Below are positions 58,430 to 64,000 of a DNA stretch of 64,000 nucleotides, in pieces. Below the pieces are notes generated by a model. The model did no database searches. It was not told where the DNA came from and saw nothing but the letters and a program-made list of their open reading frames with translations. Where the stretch lies: assembly GCA_010015675.1 (NCBI GenBank), contig ML976985.1, positions 1,074,037 through 1,138,036 of the forward strand. Direction: 5' to 3'. Each line of letters begins with the position of its first letter. Position 1 is the first letter of the stretch. The DNA comes from Byssothecium circinans (Eukaryota; Ascomycota; Dothideomycetes; Pleosporales; Massarinaceae). A program made the position numbers and the translations under genes.

Positions 58430-60326
58430 AAACTTTGTGGGTGCGCGTTTCCCTAGGCATAGAGGACCCTACATCTTTAGTAGGCATCTCAATAACCTCA
58501 GCAGCCTTAGGGGCCGTAGGAGGTGCTGTAGGTAGTAAAGGAGTCTTCGCGCTTTATCTATTACCCTTTTTAGAGGCTTGTAAGTCTTGCCAAAGTTACT
58601 TTTTAACTTGCTTTGCGATACGCGTCTCCTCACGCTCGCGAGCCTTAGCTTGCTACTATTAAAGGCGTATTTCTTTAGCTACCAACCGCAATCGCGCCCT
58701 CTCTTTAAGCATAGCTTATTTCTCCTGCTTTTGAAGCTCCTTTGCCTTTTGCTCCTCTAACTTTTGAAGCTGTAGAGCCTCATTATTGGCATCCTTTTAA
58801 GCTTGGCGCTCACGAGCTTATTGAACCTTTATAGGAGACTAAAAAACCACGCTACCATTGTATTCTTGTAGCGCTTTAAGTAGAAGAGGTTTTCTACGTT
58901 AGCGACGCTTCTTCTCATTCATAAGAGCTTCACGAAGCTTCTCATTTTCATGCTATAGTAGCTGCTTTTGTATAGCAATAGTGTAAATTAACTAAGAGAG
59001 CTATTAAGATTAACTATTATATACGTCCTCCACTACCTGCCTTAGCAAACGCTTAATCTTGCGCTAGTCGGACGCGGAGAGTACTAGCGTAGTGCTTTCA
59101 CTTAATAAGGGCCTCTCTACCTCTTTTAATTTAAATCTCTTTAAGACTACCTTTACGTTAAGAGGTAAGATCTCTATAGCTTTAAAGCCCGCTTCAATAT
59201 TCAATTTTGTGAAGGCTGTATGCTAGGCGCGGTGGAAAAGTCAGTAGAAGTCTCATTTAGTAATAGAGGAGATACCCTAGCAGTTATATATGAAGTTGCT
59301 AAGCTCTATAGTGTACGCCGTTGAGAGAGGCTTAAAAAGCGCGACGTCAAGCGGCTGAAGCGTATGGGTGCTATGTGGGGGTAGTATAGCAAGTAGGATT
59401 TAATTCTCGTCGCAAAATTTAATAAAATCTATTATAAGGTGTGATCCATGGCCATTAAGGATTAGTAGGCGATATGAGCGCCTTACCTTTGCCTTTATCT
59501 CTTAATTAAACACCTACTTAAGCTACGTAAGGCCTAAATTATTATTAGTCCACCCACTTAGTGATAAGGTGAAAAAGGTTTTATAGATAGCTAGGTTAAA
59601 GTCCTATAACTAGGTATCCTATATCTTGCCCAACGTAGCTTAGTAAATCAACGCCGGCCGTAAAGCTGTGCCGTTAGCGCAGATATACGCGACTATCGTT
59701 ATCCACTCGCGATTGCCGTCCTGAATGGCCTGCTAACGTAGCCCTGCCTTATATCGCCGCCGTGTGAAGACTCTCTTTATTTTAGTGAGCACCCTAATAA
59801 GGAAGCCCTTCTTATCTATATTGTAGGTATTGCAAGGCTTAACGTCGTATTAGGTAATCTTATCACTTAGCAGCTTAAAGTAGAGCTTGTATTTAAAGGC
59901 TAAATTGGCGCGGTAGCGCTGGGCGTCAATAGGGGCGGTCCATTGATTCATAAGCTCGATGCTGTTACGCTTAAGAAAGCAGTCTACCTAATTTGTTCCT
60001 AGCTCTTTTCCAGCTATCTAAGCGGCGAAATTTCGTATCATTTACTTTATAGGAGGTAGGCCGCGTCCGCAGAGCTTATCTATGTATTTTATAAGCTCTG
60101 ATTCTTGTTAGTGGTTGAGAAGTTGCATTTTAAAGTTGGCTTTCTGTCGTGTGCCCTAAACACCCCTCCATCTCTTCGACAGCGTTATTCAATTAATGCC
60201 GTGTTTTTTTGCAAGCTGCGTGTAATTAGGTTTATCTCTAAGCTTTAGCGACTCCAAATCTGTAATCGCAGCATCCATATTGTGTGTGGTTGTAGAGATA
60301 TTGAGGTTTGAAATTTGTGGTGGCAT
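58430..60326 (-). pseudogene. Degenerate pogo-type DDE transposase, element 2
   Basis: A reading frame with an N-terminal psq-type helix-turn-helix, a CENP-B-like region (QQESELIKYIDKLCGRGLPP) and the DDE core. Many internal stops make it non-functional. The C-terminal boundary is approximate: the tail is Lys/Arg/Ala-rich and fades near 58,430. Confidence 0.8.
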
Positions 60327-60331
60327 TCGGT

Positions 60332-60376
60332 AAAGTGGGCGTTGCTTGGGACCGTGCGTTGCTTGGTGGAACACGT
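60332..60376 (-). repeat. Right terminal inverted repeat, element 2
   Basis: Inverted partner of 58243-58287, followed by TA. Confidence 0.9.
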
Positions 60377-60595
60377 TATATAGTAAATAGTAAAATAATT
60401 ATTTGCAGGCAAAATGTGGGTAACAATATTCACGCTTTGTGGACGTATTGATTAATTTTTAATTAGTCTCCTCCTCATCGCTGTCAGTGATTAATGGAGA
60501 GCTTCGGGAAGAAATAGCGCGTGGTGTGAGCATGATCCTAATAATACCTAGAATTCCTTTGCCCTCAGCGAATCCATCCCATCGCCAGTCACATC
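60377..60595. other. Short flank between element 2 and the HeLo gene
   Basis: About 220 bases; presumably the 3' UTR of the HeLo-domain gene plus the TA duplication. Confidence 0.5.
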
Positions 60596-61435
60596 CTACC
60601 GCGTAAAAGGATTGAATCCATACGAAGGCCCCTGCGTGAGTCTACTCTTTTCCCCCTTCACCACGTTACGCTCCCAACGACCACCCAACGTATTTACGGT
60701 TCCGTAGTAACCAAGAGAGAAAAATTCGCCCTGGTACAGATCGCCACCGTCCTCGGCGATATTCCCAACCCACTCATTAACAGCCCTCACCTTGACCATA
60801 TCTGCGAACTTCTGATCAACAACCAAAGCAATCTCCTGGAGAAGGTTGATATCCTTAACATTCGCCTCGGGCTGCTTCCCGATTTCGTTTGCGTCCTCGG
60901 CCCGCATTTGGTTGAGGCGGTGCTCCATCTCAGGCGTTGGGATGATCCGTTCGAGGTTGGACACCTGGACTGAGGCGTTCTCCACGAGTGCCTCGAATTC
61001 TTTCTTCCCGCGTATCGCCCAGCGGACTTTATTGCGAATGGAGGATGTACTGGTATGATGTTTGCGCGAGAGGCACTGCAAAGACTTAACTAGCCAATGC
61101 TTCTTACTTTCTTCTTCAGCATCGCTGGTGTCCACCTCGTATGGTTTGGAAAGCTCCTCCTCTTTCTCGAACAGGCTTTGGATATCGCTCAAATGCCGTT
61201 TAACCAGGCTCCCATTTGCCTCCTTCACAGCCCGGTCACCTACTTGGATGAGGTTGTTCACGGCGTCGTGCCAGCGGTGCAGTCGCAGTTTGAGCACTTC
61301 GAGCTGGAGAACGTAGCGCTGGTGCGTCTTATCAAATTCTCTACCGACCTGGACGCGATCAAAGTTGTTTAATACACTATCGAAAAGTGCGCTGAGGCTT
61401 ATAGCGCCGATGACGAGGCCTGCCACTTCGGCCAT
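60596..61435 (-). CDS. HeLo-domain protein with C-terminal HET-s-like amyloid repeats
   Basis: A single-exon 279-residue protein. Residues 1-215 or so match the HeLo domain: the N-terminal hydrophobic helix (EVAGLVIGAISLSALFDSVL), then FDRVQVGREFDKTHQRYVLQ and LRLHRWHDAV. In the HET-S family this helical domain is held inactive and forms membrane-disrupting assemblies once triggered. The C-terminal tail looks like a two-repeat amyloid domain. Repeat 1 is WVGNIAEDGGDLYQG at 222-236. Repeat 2 is WERNVVKGEKSRLTQG at 254-269, followed by an aromatic YGFNPF end. Total length and repeat placement are close to those known for HET-s of Podospora. It lies 617 bases from, and divergent to, an NLR whose N-terminus carries a related motif. 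The frame is intact despite the transposon graveyard 220 bases away. The motif call is by eye. Confidence 0.85.
   Translation of the reverse strand: MAEVAGLVIGAISLSALFDSVLNNFDRVQVGREFDKTHQRYVLQLEVLKLRLHRWHDAVNNLIQVGDRAVKEANGSLVKRHLSDIQSLFEKEEELSKPYEVDTSDAEEESKKHWLVKSLQCLSRKHHTSTSSIRNKVRWAIRGKKEFEALVENASVQVSNLERIIPTPEMEHRLNQMRAEDANEIGKQPEANVKDINLLQEIALVVDQKFADMVKVRAVNEWVGNIAEDGGDLYQGEFFSLGYYGTVNTLGGRWERNVVKGEKSRLTQGPSYGFNPFTR
60599..60772 (-). other. Two-repeat amyloid signalling region of the HeLo protein
   Basis: Codons 222-279. Both repeats share W-x-x-N, then 9-10 residues, then QG. A linker of about 18 residues (EFFSLGYYGTVNTLGGR region) separates them, and an aromatic end follows. Each is expected to form strands of a beta-solenoid; this is inference from the HET-s family. 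Confidence 0.6.
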
Positions 61436-62052
61436 TTCGGGTGATGTTACTTTAGAATGGACGCAATAATGTTCTCGAAGAGGCGACCTTCATCACCATA
61501 TTTAACAGTGCGGGGTAAATCGGTGCCGCGTACGTCTTTCCGGTCAACGATATTTGAGAGGGTCGCCCGGCTTAGTGTCTACCGGTCAAGAGCTGGACAT
61601 TGCAGGGACTGGAATCCCTAGCGCCTGCTCCCACCCAGTTAAGAGGTTGAGCAACTCACCGCACATTCATTCCGGTTAATATGAACCTAGCGAATTGGCT
61701 CGAATAGGCCACCCTACATTAGGCTAAAGCCCTAGGCGGGGGCTTTGACGATAACGGTGTCTGGAGCAAGTGTAGGGTTGATTTGTGGAGCGCAGCTAAT
61801 GGGCGCGCGCCTCGTGTCCCGACAGCTGCAAGGATGAACTAGAGAGGCAAAATTAGGCGACACCAGCCGAACGAAGAATGGGTTAAAATATTTTGCTCGC
61901 AATGCAGCTGAATAACCTGGTAAGTAGTCGAAGAGATTACCTATTGTTGAGTGACCGGTTAAATACACTGCTAGGGTATTCTCCAGAGATCTCCAGAGAT
62001 CCGTCTCACCTAAATCGATAGCATCAATGATGGTCAAACCTCAGCAACTGCA
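61436..62052. promoter_or_regulatory. Divergent promoter of the HeLo/NLR pair
   Basis: A 617-base gap between head-to-head start codons. A perfect direct repeat of CTCCAGAGAT lies at 61981-62000, about 50 bases upstream of the NLR start. No other gene is convincing; a - strand frame at 61732-62037 has no domain. A shared promoter would allow co-expression; this is inference. Confidence 0.5.
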
Positions 62053-64000
62053 ATGGATGACCATACTCCATCTGCAGGGAGGGATCAGTGGGTCGGGAAC
62101 GTCATAATCGACTCTAAAGTCCACCAAGGCCCCATCAATTACACCATCTACGAAGATGGCGGTCCTAGGAACGCGGCGAAACAAGACCTGGAATGCTTCC
62201 AACATCTACGAGTCACCGATCCTCGCCATGATAAGAAGCGCATTGAAGACACCAAGGGTGGCTTGCTGAAGGACTCGTACCGCTGGATCCTCGAAAACCC
62301 CGACTTCCAACGATGGCGTGACGACCAGCAAAGCCGGCTGCTGTGGATCAAAGGCGATCCCGGCAAGGGCAAGACGATGCTACTATGTGGAATTGCAAAC
62401 GAACTGATGAGCTCAATGGCCAAGACAGCTCTTCTTTCCTACTTCTTCTGTCAGGCCACGGACTCGCGAATCAACACCGCCACGGCTGTGCTTCGAGGCC
62501 TCCTCTACTTGCTTGTCAACCAACAGCCATCTCTCATTTTGCATGTACGGAAGAAGTACGATAGCGCAGGCAAAGCGTTCTTTGAGGATACGAATGCTTG
62601 GGTTGCCCTAACGGAGATCTTCACGGACGTGCTGCAGGACCCGAGCCTGAACACCACATACCTAATCATCGACGCACTGGATGAATGCATTACCGACTTG
62701 CCAAAGCTGCTCGACTTTGTGGTAAAGCAGTCATCTGCGTCCTCTCACGTCAAGTGGATCGTCTCTAGCCGCAACTGGCCGAACATTGAGGAACGGCTGG
62801 AGCGGGCAGGCCACAAGGTGAGACTGAGCCTGGAGCTGAACGCAGAATCCGTCTCAAAGGCTGTCAGCATCTTCATCAAGCAAAAGGTGTCTCAACTGGC
62901 GCGGCAGAAGAAGTACAACGAGCGGACCCGAGACGCCGTGCGAGCGCATTTAGCGTCGAATGCGAACGACACCTTTCTCTGGGTAGCGCTGGTGTGTCAA
63001 GACCTCGAAGTGACGTCGAAATGGAGCGTGCTAAAGAAGCTAAATTTGTTCCCACCCGGACTGGACTCATTGTACGGGTGGATGATGCAGCGGATTAACA
63101 AGTCGGACGATGCTGAACTCTGCAAGCAACTGCTGGCTTCAATCGCGCTCGTATACCGACCAATCACGCTAGAGGAGCTAGCGGCCCTCGTTGAACAGCT
63201 TGAAGACATAGCTGACGACCCGGAGTCAATACGGGAGATTATCGCCCTTTGTGGCTCATTCCTGACCCTGCGAGAAGAGACTATTTACTTTGTGCATCAG
63301 TCGGCTAAGGACTTTCTCCTCGCCAAGGCAGCTAAAGAAGTGTTCCTATCTGGAAGGGAGGATGTCCATTACACCATCTTTGCTAGATCACTCGAAACTA
63401 TGTTTAGGACCCTACAGCGGGATATGTACGGCTTAGAAGCGTTAGGATATCCTGTCGAGGACGTCAAACAGCCAGATCCTGATCCGTTAGCAGCATCGCA
63501 CTACTCGTGTATGTACTGGGTCGACCATCTACGCGACTCGAATCTCAAGTCTTCAGCGGGCTACGTCGATGGTCTGCGGGAGGGCGGTGTTGTCGATGTG
63601 TTCCTAAGGAAAAAATATCTCTACTGGTTAGAAGCTCTTAGTTTGTACAAGAGTGTGCCGAAAGCCGTGGTCTCGATGGCGGAACTATGGTTACTGGTCC
63701 AGGTACGTTCTAAAGCAACCTAGTTAGATAATTTTTATGACACAAACTAGGATAGAGGAGATACAGACCCGTTCACTGAGCTTGTTCATGATGTGTATCG
63801 GTTCGTTATGTATCACAAGGGAGCAATCGAGAGTAGCCCTCTTCAGGCATATACATCTGCGCTGCTATTTAGTCCAACAAAGAGTTTAATTAGAAGGCAG
63901 TTCCAGCACGAAGAGCCGAAATGGATCACTATCAAGCCGGCTCCGGGGGCCAGCTGGAGTGCTTGCCTGCAGACGCTCGAGGGCCACAGCCGCTCCGTCA
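62053..64000 (+). CDS. NACHT-WD40 NLR with N-terminal amyloid motif (partial)
   Basis: An NWD2-like STAND protein, join(62053..63702,63751..>64000), with a 48-base intron (GTACGT..AACTAG); it runs off the window. Residues 13-33 carry WVGNVIIDSKVHQGPINYTI. A conserved linker follows (LRVTDPRHDKKRIEDTKGGL). The NACHT NTPase has Walker A GDPGKGKT at about 101-108 and Walker B LIIDALDEC at 204-212. After the intron the helical spacer leads to SACLQTLEGHSRSV, the start of the first WD40 repeat. In this family WD repeats sense a ligand, the NACHT domain oligomerises, and the N-terminal motif templates amyloid folding of the partner HeLo protein, causing cell death. No stop or frameshift is visible in the part present. 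The WD array beyond 64,000 is unseen. Confidence 0.9.
62089..62151 (+). other. N-terminal amyloid signalling motif of the NLR
   Basis: Codons 13-33, reading W-V-G-N, eight residues, Q-G, then a hydrophobic/aromatic run. It parallels repeats 1 and 2 of the HeLo protein. A single copy ahead of NACHT is the known NLR-side arrangement. Confidence 0.65.

Larger units (their letters stand above)
58243..60376 (-). mobile_element. RIP-degraded second pogo-type DNA transposon
   Basis: A 2,134-base element with 45-base terminal inverted repeats (ACGTGTTCCAC...) and TA duplications at 58241-58242 and 60377-60378. The transposase reads leftward from an ATG at 60326: MPPQISNLNISTTTHNMDAA, then LAKKHGINRTTLSRRWRGVT, a psq-type HTH. 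The DDE landmarks include LLILNGHGSH near 59440-59480 (family Asp now Asn) and HTLQPLDVALFKPL. Stops are frequent but fewer near the N-terminus. It is a different family from element 1 and lies in the opposite orientation. Confidence 0.88.

Noticed and set aside
58435..58662. 75-codon + strand frame in element 2
   Set aside because: It is the antisense shadow of the transposase C-terminal region.
61560..61640. Possible tRNA-like fold in the HeLo/NLR promoter
   Set aside because: No T-loop consensus (GGTTCGAATCC type) and no complete cloverleaf.
61732..62037. 101-codon - strand frame in the HeLo/NLR promoter
   Set aside because: No domain; lies entirely within the divergent promoter and has no homologue I recognise.

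Overview
The window is nuclear DNA of a filamentous ascomycete, most likely a Dothideomycete. Genes carry short introns (about 45-280 bases) with GT..AG ends. Several proteins are fungal (Vps3844, SEC66, a TamA/Dal81-type zinc cluster factor, 2EXR-like proteins). A 12-kb block is degraded in the C-to-T / G-to-A style of repeat-induced point mutation (RIP). Gene models were built by joining reading frames at splice sites by eye; each spliced model was checked to keep frame.

Bases 1-28,400 are a normal housekeeping region. In order: a TamA/Dal81-like transcription factor (-), a five-exon C2H2 zinc-finger protein (-), the CDK subunit CKS1 (-), two tandem F-box paralogues (+), a GPI-anchored Ser/Thr-rich wall protein (+), a conserved small protein of unknown role (-), replication factor C subunit 2 (-), NPL4 (-), SEC66 (+), Vps3844 (-) and an inner-membrane mitochondrial protein (+). 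Several neighbours share divergent promoters (NPL4/SEC66, Vps3844/mitochondrial gene).

Bases 28,400-48,250 are looser. VPS8 (-) and a GPALPP-motif protein (+) sit among five copies of a 2EXR-like (LPAELRN-type) family, of which two look intact and three are broken or unresolved. A protein of unknown function lies at 41.4 kb. The gene-free stretch 28.4-32.1 kb holds a faint repeating promoter-like pattern.

Bases 48,251-60,376 are a transposon island: a pogo/Fot1-type element with TA target duplications, a full-length Ty3/gypsy chromovirus with 475-base LTRs and a CTACA duplication, and a second pogo-type element with TA duplications. All are riddled with transition-derived stops. The LTR element also holds a Cys-rich frame running antisense to gag-pol.

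Bases 60,596-64,000 hold the most interesting system: a HET-s-like HeLo-domain protein (-) divergent from a NACHT-WD40 NLR (+). The NLR begins with a short WVGN...QG motif, and the HeLo protein ends with two repeats of the same kind. This is the layout of a fungal amyloid-signalled cell-death pair (NWD2/HET-S type). The NLR runs off the window end.
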